DNA from: Fimenecus sp045545735
Lineage (GTDB): Bacteria; Bacillota; Clostridia; Oscillospirales; Acutalibacteraceae
Direction: 5' to 3'
Assembly: GCA_045545735.1 (NCBI GenBank)
Contig: JAZQBM010000010.1
Coordinates: 1 to 64,000, forward strand
DNA length: 64,000 bases
Shown here: one piece after another, positions 8,304 to 16,676 of the stretch
How the letters are laid out: each line of letters opens with the position of its first letter
Numbering within the stretch: the first letter of the stretch is position 1
Made by a program: the position numbers and the translations under genes
The notes under the pieces: generated by a model
Told to the model about the DNA's origin: nothing
Databases searched by the model: none
Seen by the model: only the letters and a program-made list of their open reading frames with translations

Positions 8304-10664
8304 ATGTTTTTATCAATGAACTGGATTAGTGATTTCGTTGACCTTACAGGTCTTGACAAAATGGACTTAATCCGTAGATTTTCACTTTCAACTGCTGAAG
8401 TTGAAAACGAAATTTTCTTAAAAGGTAGTGATTTTAGTGGTATTGTTGTTGCTGAAATCAAATCTGTAGAAGACCATCCAAAATCAGAAAAACTCCACCT
8501 TCTCAAAGTAGATATTGGTGAAGAAGAACTTGTAGACGTTGTTTGCGGTGCACCAAATGTACGCGTTGGTATGAAAACTGCATTCGCAAAAGTTGGTGCT
8601 AAAATCGGTGAAATTGAAATTTCTCCTCGCCCACTTGCAGGATTTATGTCAAACGGTATGTGCTGTTCTGAAAAAGAAATCGGCATCAGCGACGACAACT
8701 CAGGTATTATGGACATTACTGACGACGTGAAAAACGGTACTGACCTTAAAGATGTTTACGAAATCGATGACATCATTTTCGAAGTTGACAACAAATCACT
8801 TACAAACCGTCCTGACCTTTGGGGACATTACGGTATTGCCCGTGAATTCGCATCTTTGGCAGGTCGCGAGTTAAAACCAATTCCACAGGTTGATTTAAGT
8901 CAGTACAACAATCTTCCAAAAGTTGACCTTAAAATTGAAGACGACCTTTGTCAGCGTTATTCTTGCTTACAGGTTGAAAACATTCATACAAATGTAAGCC
9001 CTGTAAATATGAGAATTCGTCTTTACTACTGCGGTATGCGTGCAATCAACTTCCTTGCAGACCTTACAAACTATTTAATGCTTGAAATGGGTCAGCCAAT
9101 GCACGCTTTTGACTCAAGAAAAGTTGAAAAAATCCGCATTAAGCGTTTCGACAAGCCTTTCACATTCCAAACTCTTGACGGAATTGACCGCAACATTGAT
9201 GAAAATACACTTATGATTTGTAATGGCGACAATCCTGTTGCTATTGCGGGTATTATGGGTGGTTTAGATAGTGAAATCGTTGAAGATACAACTACTTTAA
9301 CTCTTGAATCTGCAACTTTCAACGCTGCTTCAATCCGTAAATCAACTGTTCGTCTTGCACACCGTACTGACGCATCAATGCGTTATGAGAAGTGCCTTGA
9401 CCCTGAAATGACAGTTCCTGCTATTGCAAGATTTGTTAAACTCCTTACTGATACAGATAAGGATGCAAAAGTTGTTTCTGCACTTACTGACGAATACGCA
9501 TACAAGTACCCAACAGTTACACTTGACTTTGATAAAGCATTCATTGACAAGTACACAGGTATTGAAATTGCAAACGATACTATTGTAAACACACTTAATT
9601 CTCTCGGCTTTAAGGCTACTAATGACGGAGACAACTTCAGCGTTGAAGTGCCTTCTTGGAGAGCAACAAAGGACGTTACAATCAAGGCTGACATCGTTGA
9701 AGAAATCACTCGTATTTACGGTTATGACAACTTTGATGTTCATACAGCATCTGCTCCGCTCTACCCTGTTCGTGCAGACGCACAGAAAACAGTTGAGGAC
9801 AGAATCAAAGACATTCTTGTTCACCGTTATTCACTTCATGAACTTCATTCTTACGTATGGCAGTATTACGATGAATACAAGGCTTTAGGCATTGAAATTG
9901 AAGATAATATCAAACTTCAAAGTGCTACAAATCCTAACATTGAAACAATCCGCAAGTCAATTATTCCTACACAGCTTTGTCAAGTTAAGACAAACACAAA
10001 TTTCTCAACTGATTTTGGTGTGTTCGAAGTTGGCAGAACTGTTGACGGATTAAAAGACGACGGAATGTGCGATGAGCACAAGAAACTCTGCGTTACACTT
10101 TTCAGCAAGACAAAATCTCTTGAAGCACTTTATGTTGAACTTTCAACAATACTTTCAGTTATTGCTGACAACATTAAGCACAAGACACTCACATTCACTC
10201 CAATGAATGCAACACTTTCTTATGAGCATCCAAGAAACCTTAATGAAATTTCTTGCGACGGCGTAACTCTTGGTAAAATCGGTGTTGTTCACCCGACAGT
10301 TTCAAAGAAAATCGACAAGAAAGCATCAATCGTATTTGCTGAAATTGATGTTCCTGCATTAACTGAAATTGTTGACGCGGGTATTCACTATGCAGAGCCT
10401 TCAAAATTCCCTGCAATTGATGTTGACCTTTCATTTGTAAGTGAAACATTTGCACCAATCGGCAAAGCAATCAGTGATGCAAACTGTGAACTCATTAAGA
10501 ATGTGCAGGTTGTTGACACCTACCGTGACGAAAACGGCAAATCAATTACAACTCGTATAACATTCTCACATCCGGAAAAAACTCTTACAAGAGAAGAAGT
10601 TATGGATGTTGCAAATGGTATTATTGAAACACTTGCAAAAGAGAATATAACACTTAAATCATAA
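8304..10664 (+). CDS. pheT: Phenylalanine--tRNA ligase beta subunit
   Basis: A 786-residue regulatory and editing subunit, full length for bacterial PheT. The order is: an N-terminal EMAP/OB-fold tRNA-binding domain (about 40-150, with HPKSEKLHLLKVDIG), B3/B4 editing domain (about 210-400), B5 domain, a catalytic-like fold, and the C-terminal ferredoxin-like anticodon-binding FDX-ACB domain (about 695-786, beginning near EPSKFPAIDVDLSFV). It forms the second gene of the T-box-controlled operon, and a strong terminator follows its stop codon. Confidence 0.97.
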   Translation: MFLSMNWISDFVDLTGLDKMDLIRRFSLSTAEVENEIFLKGSDFSGIVVAEIKSVEDHPKSEKLHLLKVDIGEEELVDVVCGAPNVRVGMKTAFAKVGAKIGEIEISPRPLAGFMSNGMCCSEKEIGISDDNSGIMDITDDVKNGTDLKDVYEIDDIIFEVDNKSLTNRPDLWGHYGIAREFASLAGRELKPIPQVDLSQYNNLPKVDLKIEDDLCQRYSCLQVENIHTNVSPVNMRIRLYYCGMRAINFLADLTNYLMLEMGQPMHAFDSRKVEKIRIKRFDKPFTFQTLDGIDRNIDENTLMICNGDNPVAIAGIMGGLDSEIVEDTTTLTLESATFNAASIRKSTVRLAHRTDASMRYEKCLDPEMTVPAIARFVKLLTDTDKDAKVVSALTDEYAYKYPTVTLDFDKAFIDKYTGIEIANDTIVNTLNSLGFKATNDGDNFSVEVPSWRATKDVTIKADIVEEITRIYGYDNFDVHTASAPLYPVRADAQKTVEDRIKDILVHRYSLHELHSYVWQYYDEYKALGIEIEDNIKLQSATNPNIETIRKSIIPTQLCQVKTNTNFSTDFGVFEVGRTVDGLKDDGMCDEHKKLCVTLFSKTKSLEALYVELSTILSVIADNIKHKTLTFTPMNATLSYEHPRNLNEISCDGVTLGKIGVVHPTVSKKIDKKASIVFAEIDVPALTEIVDAGIHYAEPSKFPAIDVDLSFVSETFAPIGKAISDANCELIKNVQVVDTYRDENGKSITTRITFSHPEKTLTREEVMDVANGIIETLAKENITLKS

Positions 10665-10666
10665 AG

Positions 10667-10692
10667 AAAAAACTCCCTTCGGGGAGTTTTTT
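10667..10692 (+). terminator. Intrinsic terminator of pheST
   Basis: AAAAACTCCC and GGGAGTTTTT flank a TTCG-type loop, directly after the pheT stop. Confidence 0.92.
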
Positions 10693-10727
10693 AATTCGGA
10701 ATTCATAATGCGTAATTCGTAATTTGA
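10693..10727. repeat. Short AATTCGTAATGC-type repeat run
   Basis: TAATTCGGAATTCATAATGC and further degenerate units follow the pheT terminator, matching the family at 2109, 13150 and 25038. Confidence 0.65.
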
Positions 10728-10737
10728 ATTTTGCATT

Positions 10738-10782
10738 TTTTGAGAAATTCCTATTGTAATTTCTCAAATTTCAGTATATAAT
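10738..10782 (+). promoter_or_regulatory. Promoter of ireB with an overlapping inverted repeat
   Basis: TTGTAA (10754-10759), a 17-nt spacer and TATAAT (10777-10782). A perfect 11-bp inverted repeat, TTTGAGAAATT (10738-10748) and AATTTCTCAAA (10758-10768), overlaps the -35 box and is well placed to be an operator. The regulator is unknown. Confidence 0.6.
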
Positions 10783-10813
10783 ATATTTGATTATTATTAT
10801 GGAGGTGGCGTAA

Positions 10814-11074
10814 ATGCTTGACCCAAACAAGACTATACAGTTTTCATTAAAGGATGAGCGTGAAGAAACAACTCGTCAGATTCTTGTTTCTGTTTATGAC
10901 GCGTTGGTTGAAAAGGGATATAATCCAATTAACCAGATTGTTGGTTATATTCTTTCAGAAGACCCAACATACATCACAACTCACAATAATGCGAGAAGTC
11001 TTATCCGCCGCCTTGACAGAGATGAACTTTTACAGGACCTTGTAAAAGAATATCTTAAAGTTTCAAAAAAGTAA
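10814..11074 (+). CDS. ireB: IreB family regulatory phosphoprotein (UPF0297, DUF965)
   Basis: An 86-residue cytoplasmic protein matching the IreB/YrzL family along its whole length, including the conserved GYNPINQIVGYILSEDPTYI core and the NARSLIRRLDRD segment. In enterococci IreB is phosphorylated on N-terminal threonines by a PASTA-domain kinase and modulates cephalosporin resistance; Thr7 here lies in the matching region. In many Firmicutes the gene precedes ruvX and a DUF1292 gene, but here it is followed instead by a small unknown gene. The ribosome site GGAGGTGG is strong. Confidence 0.93.
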   Translation: MLDPNKTIQFSLKDEREETTRQILVSVYDALVEKGYNPINQIVGYILSEDPTYITTHNNARSLIRRLDRDELLQDLVKEYLKVSKK

Positions 11075-11086
11075 GAGGTGTTTTAA

Positions 11087-11374
11087 TTGGCAGACAAGAA
11101 TAAATTCCTCACATATAAAGGCAAGCCATTAGTTCGTAACGGCAACACCCTTTATTACGGCGACGCTTCAGAAAAGTATGTTATTATGATGCAAATTCTT
11201 GCTACAAAGCCTGTTGGCGATGTTGAAGTGGCATCTAAAGTATCTATTCAGTTACTTAATACTGACCCTGATGTTAGCATGCGTGAGAAAATTGTTAAAT
11301 CAAGTGAAAAGAAAGGGCTTTATGCGGCTCTTGATATTGCAGAAGTATGGCTTAGCCGTGCATTAGCAAACTAA
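11087..11374 (+). CDS. Small conserved-looking protein of unknown function, downstream of ireB
   Basis: A 95-residue soluble protein that I do not recognise as a named family. It begins with a TTG codon 12 nt after the ireB stop, with AGAGGTG as ribosome site. The N terminus (FLTYKGKPLVRNGNTLYYGD) looks like a short beta-hairpin module and the rest is predicted helical, ending in DIAEVWLSRALAN. There is no signal peptide, membrane segment or Cys cluster. Tight spacing to ireB and a terminator just after it indicate a two-gene operon, so a role linked to IreB is possible but unproven. Confidence 0.8.
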   Translation: MADKNKFLTYKGKPLVRNGNTLYYGDASEKYVIMMQILATKPVGDVEVASKVSIQLLNTDPDVSMREKIVKSSEKKGLYAALDIAEVWLSRALAN

Positions 11375-11390
11375 ACAAGGATTAAAGGAA

Positions 11391-11424
11391 CGGTGGATGG
11401 GAAAATCCATCGTTTTCTGTTTTT
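11391..11424 (+). terminator. Intrinsic terminator of the ireB operon
   Basis: CGGTGGAT pairs with ATCCATCG (one G-T pair) around GGGAAA, followed by TTTTCTGTTTTT. Confidence 0.85.
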
Positions 11425-11440
11425 AAGGAGAAGGATTATT

Positions 11441-11992
11441 ATGTTTCACAAAATGACTATTGCAGGACTTGAGCGTCATTTACCTCTTTGTCCTCTTAAT
11501 GAAGAACTTATGATTGCAGGTTTTGTAATTTTCGGTGACCCTGAACTTACAACTGCTTGTGCAAAAGAATTGCTCGCAAAAGCACCCGAATACGACTACA
11601 TAATCACAGCAGAGGCAAAGGGTATTCCACTTGCTCACGAAATGGCAAGACTTCAGAGTAATGAAAAATACTTTGTAGCACGCAAAAAGCCAAAACTTTA
11701 TATGACAGGTGTTTTTGAGTCAACAGTTAATTCAATTACTACCGAGGGCGAGCAGAAACTCTATCTTGATAAAGCAGATGCTGAACTTATGAAAGGTAAG
11801 AAAATTCTTATTGTTGACGACGTTGTGTCACTTGGTCAGTCTTTGGCAGCAGTTGAAAAACTTGTTAACGATGCAGGCGGAATAGTTTGCGGAAAAATGT
11901 TTATTTTAGCCGAGGGCGACGCCGCAAAACGTAATGATATTATTTATCTTGAAGAGTTGCCATTGTTTAAGAAAGATGGTAGTGTGTTATAA
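11441..11992 (+). CDS. Adenine phosphoribosyltransferase-like type I PRTase
   Basis: A 183-residue cytoplasmic enzyme of the type I phosphoribosyltransferase fold. The PRPP-binding motif is ILIVDDVVSLGQSL (about 126-139), and the earlier YIITAEAKGIPLAHEMA matches the APRT pattern for base and pyrophosphate binding. The usual TGGT after the DD pair is replaced by LGQS, so it belongs to an APRT-like branch and its base specificity is uncertain. The open frame extends 16 codons upstream to 11393, but those codons overlap the preceding terminator; the ATG at 11441 has a good AAGGAGAAGG site. Confidence 0.8.
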   Translation: MFHKMTIAGLERHLPLCPLNEELMIAGFVIFGDPELTTACAKELLAKAPEYDYIITAEAKGIPLAHEMARLQSNEKYFVARKKPKLYMTGVFESTVNSITTEGEQKLYLDKADAELMKGKKILIVDDVVSLGQSLAAVEKLVNDAGGIVCGKMFILAEGDAAKRNDIIYLEELPLFKKDGSVL

Positions 11993-12001
11993 CTTAATTA
12001 C

Positions 12002-12150
12002 ATTCACAAAGTGAATATATCGCAAATTCCGTCAGGAATTTATATCGCATACAAACGTATATATCGTACAAGCGTTAGCTTGTATATCGCGATATGTGGT
12101 AAACCACGCGATATAATTGTTACGCAATCGCGATATGTTACTACGCAACG
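12002..12150. repeat. Array 1 of mini-palindromes separated by ATATCG spacers
   Basis: Seven consecutive, mutually different small palindromes are joined by a nearly constant ATATCG(C) or its complement CGATAT: ATTCAC-AAA-GTGAAT, AAATTCC-GTCA-GGAATTT, ATAC-AAAC-GTAT, TACAAGC-GTTA-GCTTGTA, GTGGT-AA-ACCAC, ATTG-TTACG-CAAT and TTAC...GTAA. The spacer orientation switches from ATATCG to CGATAT about two thirds of the way along. There is no ORF. It lies between the phosphoribosyltransferase and the terminator shared with cysK. A second array is at 40856-41053. Confidence 0.85.
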
Positions 12151-12151
12151 T

Positions 12152-12186
12152 AAAAAGACCTTATTCATTACGAATAAGGTCTTTTT
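12152..12186. terminator. Bidirectional terminator between the PRTase gene and cysK
   Basis: AAAAAGACCTTATTC pairs with GAATAAGGTCTTTTT around ATTAC, giving a T run on either strand between two convergent genes. Confidence 0.9.
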
Positions 12187-12188
12187 GT

Positions 12189-13097
12189 TTAATATAAATC
12201 CGTTGACAAATATCGGTCGCCTGTATCGGGAAGAAAAACTACAATATTTTTGCCTTTATATTCTTCTTTTTCAGCAAGGGTCAATGCACCGTAAAGTGCT
12301 GCACCTGAAGAAATTCCCACAAGCACACCTTCACTTTTTGCAAGATTTCTTGCGGTGTTATAGGCATCATCTGCTGAAACTTTGATAATCTTATCAATAA
12401 TTTCTGTATTGAGAACTTCCGGTATAAACCCTGCACCAATACCCTGTAATTTGTGGGCACCTGCACTTTCGCCCGATAAAACTGCACTTGTGTCAGGCTC
12501 AATTGCAACGATTTCAATATTAGGATTTTTTGATTTCAGGTATTCCCCTACTCCCGTAATTGTACCGCCTGTACCAACACCCGCCACAAAAACATCAACT
12601 TTTCCGTCAGTATCATTCCAAATTTCTGGTCCCGTTGTTTTACGGTGTGCCTCTGCATTTGCGGGGTTTACAAACTGACCTGCCACAATGCTATTTGGAA
12701 TTTCTTTTTGCAATTCTCCTGCCTTTGCGATTGCACCGTTCATACCGAGTGCACCGTCAGTAAGCACTAACTCTGCACCGTAAGCAGTCATAAGTTTTCT
12801 GCGTTCAACTGACATTGTATCAGGCATTACAATAATTACTCTGTAACCGCGAGAAACACCGATAGATGCAATTCCTATTCCCGTATTACCGCTTGTAGGC
12901 TCAATAATTGTTGAGCCTTTTTTTAATATACCTTTTTCTTCGGCATCCTGAATAATTGAGTAAGCAACACGGTCTTTTGCACTGCCTGCAGGATTAAAGT
13001 ATTCAAGTTTTGCAAAAACATTTGCGTTTGTGTTTGTATTAATCCGAAGTAGTGGAGTATTGCCGATTAATTCGGCTACGGAATTGTAGATTTTCAT
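12189..13097 (-). CDS. cysK: Cysteine synthase A (O-acetylserine sulfhydrylase)
   Basis: PLP-dependent fold type II enzyme of 302 residues that makes L-cysteine from O-acetylserine and sulfide. The PLP lysine is Lys41 in NPAGSAKDR, the substrate loop TSGNTG is at 68-73, and the phosphate-binding GVGTGGTITG lies near 175. The C-terminal segment VGISSGAAL and FLPDTGDRYLST are typical of CysK rather than cystathionine beta-synthase. It is a single gene convergent with the PRTase and has no serine acetyltransferase next to it. Ribosome site GGTGAT. Confidence 0.96.
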   Translation of the reverse strand: MKIYNSVAELIGNTPLLRINTNTNANVFAKLEYFNPAGSAKDRVAYSIIQDAEEKGILKKGSTIIEPTSGNTGIGIASIGVSRGYRVIIVMPDTMSVERRKLMTAYGAELVLTDGALGMNGAIAKAGELQKEIPNSIVAGQFVNPANAEAHRKTTGPEIWNDTDGKVDVFVAGVGTGGTITGVGEYLKSKNPNIEIVAIEPDTSAVLSGESAGAHKLQGIGAGFIPEVLNTEIIDKIIKVSADDAYNTARNLAKSEGVLVGISSGAALYGALTLAEKEEYKGKNIVVFLPDTGDRYLSTDLY

Positions 13098-13149
13098 AAT
13101 ATCACCAAATATTATAATATCATTTATCGAAAGAGTTTACAAGTGGAAA

Positions 13150-13175
13150 ATTAATTCGTAATGCGTAATGCGTAA
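13150..13175. repeat. Short AATTCGTAATGC-type repeat run
   Basis: Tandem units TAATTCGTAATGCG / TAATGCG / TAATTAC end exactly at the clpC stop codon. Confidence 0.7.
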
Positions 13176-15599
13176 TTACTGTATAACCAAGTTTCCGTTT
13201 TCATCGCACGAGCATACATATTTTTTGCCTTTTTCCAAAGTTTTATCAAGAATTTTTTCTGATAAAACGTCTTCAATTTTGCTCTGGATTGTGCGTTTAA
13301 GTGGTCTTGCACCATAGATTTTGTCATAACCCGCTTTTGCGACAAAATCGATTACGCTATCATCAAATGACATTGTGATTTCAACCGTTTTCATTCGGCC
13401 TTCAAGCCCTTTTAAAAGGTTTTTCGCTATGTTTTTGATATCTTTCTCGGTTAAGCGGTTAAAAACGATTATATCGTCAACACGGTTAAGAAATTCAGGA
13501 CGAAATGTGTTTTTAAGTTCGCCCATAACTGCTTCTTTAATTTTCTCGTCCGTGCGGTCACTCTCATTTGCAGTAAATCCGAAAGTGGCTCTTTCCTCAT
13601 TTATTAGCCGAGCACCTACGTTTGAAGTCATAATAATTACACAGTTTTTGAAATCCACCTTACGACCTTGTGAATCTGTCAAAATACCGTCATCAAGGAT
13701 TTGCAAAAGTGCGTTGAAAACGTCGGGGTGTGCTTTCTCAATTTCATCAAAAAGGATTACTGAATAAGGCTTTCTGCGGACTTTTTCTGTCAACTGTCCG
13801 CCCTCATCAAAGCCTACATAACCTGGTGGCGAGCCAATAAGTTTTGACACGGTATGTTTTTCCATAAACTCACTCATATCAAGTCTTATCATAGCGTTGT
13901 CATCACCAAACATAGCACTTGTAAGTGCCTTTGTAAGTTCAGTTTTACCAACACCCGTAGGACCGCAGAAAAGGAACGAACCGATTGGTCTTTTCGGGTC
14001 TTTAAGTCCTGCACGACCTCTGCGGATTGCCCTTGCTACCGCTGAAACTGCTTTTTCCTGACCTACAATTCGGGTGTGAAGTTCGTCTTCCATTTTAAGA
14101 AGTCGCTCACTTTCTTCTTCGGTCATTTGTGTGATTGGCACACCCGTCCATTCGGACACAATCTGTGCAATTTCTGTGTCTGTTACCTGTTTTTCGCGGG
14201 TAGTATCGTCTGCCTGCCATTTTGCCTTTTCAGTATTATATTTCTGTGTAAGTTCTTTTTCTTCGTCACGAAGTGTAGCGGCACGTTCAAAATTCTGTTG
14301 ATTTACTGCCATTTCTTTTTCCGCTGAAATAGTTTTAAGACGTTCTTCCATTTCTTTGATTTCAGGTGGCGGAGTTGCTCCGTCAAGTCGCACTTTTGAA
14401 GATGCCTCATCAATTAAGTCGATTGCTTTATCAGGCAAAAACCTGTCACCGATATAACGTGCTGAAAGATTAACTGCACTAATTATTGCCTCGTCTGTGA
14501 TTTTAACCTTGTGGTGTGCTTCATACTTATCACGGATACCTTTAAGGATTTCAATAGCATCTTCAACTGACGGTTCGTTTACGGTTACAGGCTGAAAACG
14601 ACGCTCTAAAGCAGCATCTTTTTCAATATTTTTGCGGTATTCATCAATAGTTGTAGCACCTATAAGTTGCAACTCACCACGTGCAAGTGATGGTTTTAAG
14701 ATATTTGCCGCATCAACTGCACCTTCGGCACTACCGGTACCGATAAGAGTATGCACTTCGTCAATAAAAAGGATTATATCGGTTGAATTTATTACTTCTT
14801 CGATAACACCTTTAATGCGTTCTTCAAAGTCACCTCTGTACTTTGTACCTGCCACCATTCCCGTAAGGTCAAGTGATAAAATACGCTTATCTTTTAAAAG
14901 TTCGGGAACCTGACCTTTTGCGATTTTAAGTGCCAATCCCTCGGCAATTGCAGTTTTACCAACACCGGGTTCACCGATAAGACAAGGATTGTTCTTACTG
15001 CGACGACTTAAAATTTGAATTACTCGCTGAATTTCTTTTTCTCTGCCAATAACAGGGTCAATTTTGTTTTCTTTGGCAAGAGCCGTTAAATCACGGGCAA
15101 ATTTTTGAAGTTGTGTATTGTTTTTTCCGTTTTCTTTTGAAGTTTTATTAACAGATTTAGGGTTGCTTACTGAATTTGCCAAATCCTTTAACACGGCAGT
15201 AGTTGTTGTGCCTGCTCTGGTTAATAACTGACACGCATAACCGTTACCCTCACGACAGATTGAAATGAGCAGATGTTCAGTACCTGCCAGGCTCTGTTTC
15301 ATAGAATTTGCAAGCATTAAAGCACTTTCAACAATATGTTTACTGCGTGGTGTAAAATCGGCAGGGGTAAGTTCTGTTGGCATTCCCGTACCTACTGTTT
15401 CGCGAATTAAATCGTATATTTTCTTGTATGTGATTCCTTTGTTCGCAAGTGTTTTTCCTGCAACGGAATCGGTACTGTCTAAAAGTCCTAACAAAATATG
15501 CTCACTGCCGATATATGTGTGACCTGAATCTTCTGCGATTTCTACTGCTTTGTTAAGACACATATTTGCTTTTTCACTAAAACCTGTGAAGTTATACAT
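13176..15599 (-). CDS. clpC: ATP-dependent Clp protease ATP-binding subunit ClpC
   Basis: AAA+ unfoldase of about 807 residues that feeds substrates to ClpP. A double Clp N domain (1-140) is followed by D1 with Walker A GEPGVGKT (about 208), a middle region with a UVR-like segment NQQNFERAATLRDEEKEL (about 430-450), D2 with GPTGVGKT (about 545) and a C-terminal small domain. The UVR segment and the neighbouring mcsB, mcsA and ctsR identify ClpC rather than ClpB. The frame is open 16 codons further upstream, but the ATG at 15599 has GAGGTG before it and begins the usual MYNFTGFSEKAN. It is the last gene of the CtsR-controlled operon. Confidence 0.95.
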   Translation of the reverse strand: MYNFTGFSEKANMCLNKAVEIAEDSGHTYIGSEHILLGLLDSTDSVAGKTLANKGITYKKIYDLIRETVGTGMPTELTPADFTPRSKHIVESALMLANSMKQSLAGTEHLLISICREGNGYACQLLTRAGTTTTAVLKDLANSVSNPKSVNKTSKENGKNNTQLQKFARDLTALAKENKIDPVIGREKEIQRVIQILSRRSKNNPCLIGEPGVGKTAIAEGLALKIAKGQVPELLKDKRILSLDLTGMVAGTKYRGDFEERIKGVIEEVINSTDIILFIDEVHTLIGTGSAEGAVDAANILKPSLARGELQLIGATTIDEYRKNIEKDAALERRFQPVTVNEPSVEDAIEILKGIRDKYEAHHKVKITDEAIISAVNLSARYIGDRFLPDKAIDLIDEASSKVRLDGATPPPEIKEMEERLKTISAEKEMAVNQQNFERAATLRDEEKELTQKYNTEKAKWQADDTTREKQVTDTEIAQIVSEWTGVPITQMTEEESERLLKMEDELHTRIVGQEKAVSAVARAIRRGRAGLKDPKRPIGSFLFCGPTGVGKTELTKALTSAMFGDDNAMIRLDMSEFMEKHTVSKLIGSPPGYVGFDEGGQLTEKVRRKPYSVILFDEIEKAHPDVFNALLQILDDGILTDSQGRKVDFKNCVIIMTSNVGARLINEERATFGFTANESDRTDEKIKEAVMGELKNTFRPEFLNRVDDIIVFNRLTEKDIKNIAKNLLKGLEGRMKTVEITMSFDDSVIDFVAKAGYDKIYGARPLKRTIQSKIEDVLSEKILDKTLEKGKKYVCSCDENGNLVIQ

Positions 15600-15631
15600 A
15601 GTTTTCACCTCAATTGTAAAAGTTGGATTAT

Positions 15632-15657
15632 AAAAGGGCGATTTCAAAAACCGCCCT
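15632..15657 (-). terminator. GGGCGATTT-type hairpin between mcsB and clpC
   Basis: On the minus strand AGGGCG and CGCCCT form a stem followed by TTTT. It sits inside the operon and could partly terminate or stabilise the transcript upstream of clpC. Related hairpins are at 31306, 62038 and 63030. Confidence 0.55.
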
Positions 15658-15662
15658 CTACA

Positions 15663-16676
15663 TTACGAATTCAACTTGTTTCTTACTTCTGTTGCTCTTA
15701 CAGTATCACGCTCTTGTTCAGGGAGTTTTTGTCCTGCACGGGCATTGATACTTGCAGGTTGCATTGAAATCATAAGTTCATTTATTCTTTCAATAGGCAC
15801 ATTGATTTTACCTGCAACTGAACCCAAACGCACAAGTGAAAGATTTTCCATAAGTTCTTTAGTTGAGAGTAGTCTTGCCCATTTAAGAGTACCGTATGCA
15901 CGGAAAATTGCATCATCAGTATTTATTGATTTCAAAAGTTCTTCACGTGCAGTACGCTCTTGAGCACAAAGTTGTAATGTAATGGCTTTTAAGTTTTTGA
16001 TTGCAAATTCTTCTGAAATGCCGAGAGTAATCTGGTTAGAAAGTTGATACATATCGCCGATAGCTTTGCTACCTTCACCGAATGCACCGCGGAATGTAAG
16101 CCCGAGTTTTGAAACCGTATTAATCAGTTTGTGGATTTGTCCGCTCATTGTAAGTGCCGGAAGATGTAGCATAACAGATGCACGCATACCTGTACCAAGA
16201 TTTGTTGGGCATTGTGTCAAGTAGCCGATACGCTCATCAAATGCAAATTCAAGTTTTTCGCCGATTGATGTGTCGATTTCGTCGGCAACCTGATAAGCCT
16301 CATCAAGTGCAAATCCCGATTTCATAACCTGAAGTCGAATATGGTCTTCTTCATTAAGCATAATGCAGATGTCTTCTTCGGGAGTAATAAGAAGTGCTCT
16401 GCCGTCAGCATCAGACGCAAATTCAGGGCTGATAATATGACGTTCTGCCATAGATGCAGTTTCAAATCGGGCAAGAGTTTTCATTTCAACGAAATTAAGG
16501 TTGTATTTATTATCTTTTTCAACCGCATCCTTAATAATATTATTAATCGCAATACGGTTTTTAGTATTAAGTTTGTTTGGGAACGGATATTCTTTAATAT
16601 TTCTTGCAAGACGGATACGAGTACTTACAACAATATCACTCTGTTCACCCACGCCGATATACCACTTATTACTCAT
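15663..16676 (-). CDS. mcsB: Protein arginine kinase McsB
   Basis: A 337-residue member of the ATP:guanido phosphotransferase family that phosphorylates arginines on damaged or regulatory proteins, including CtsR, marking them for ClpCP. The N-terminal STRIRLARNI segment and CPTNLGTGMRASVMLHLP with its conserved Cys (about 157) mark the ATP- and guanidinium-binding core. A GTG at 16685 is in frame, but the ATG at 16676, preceded by AGGTGG inside the mcsA end, gives the usual MSNKWYIG start. It overlaps mcsA by 8 nt, suggesting translational coupling. Confidence 0.95.
   Translation of the reverse strand: MSNKWYIGVGEQSDIVVSTRIRLARNIKEYPFPNKLNTKNRIAINNIIKDAVEKDNKYNLNFVEMKTLARFETASMAERHIISPEFASDADGRALLITPEEDICIMLNEEDHIRLQVMKSGFALDEAYQVADEIDTSIGEKLEFAFDERIGYLTQCPTNLGTGMRASVMLHLPALTMSGQIHKLINTVSKLGLTFRGAFGEGSKAIGDMYQLSNQITLGISEEFAIKNLKAITLQLCAQERTAREELLKSINTDDAIFRAYGTLKWARLLSTKELMENLSLVRLGSVAGKINVPIERINELMISMQPASINARAGQKLPEQERDTVRATEVRNKLNS

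Noticed and set aside
11393..11440. 16 extra N-terminal residues for the phosphoribosyltransferase
   Set aside because: The codons overlap the ireB-operon terminator, and AAGGAGAAGG is placed for ATG 11441.
12011..12385. A 124-residue plus-strand ORF covering array 1 and the cysK end
   Set aside because: No ribosome site; it runs through a repeat array, a terminator and antisense to cysK.
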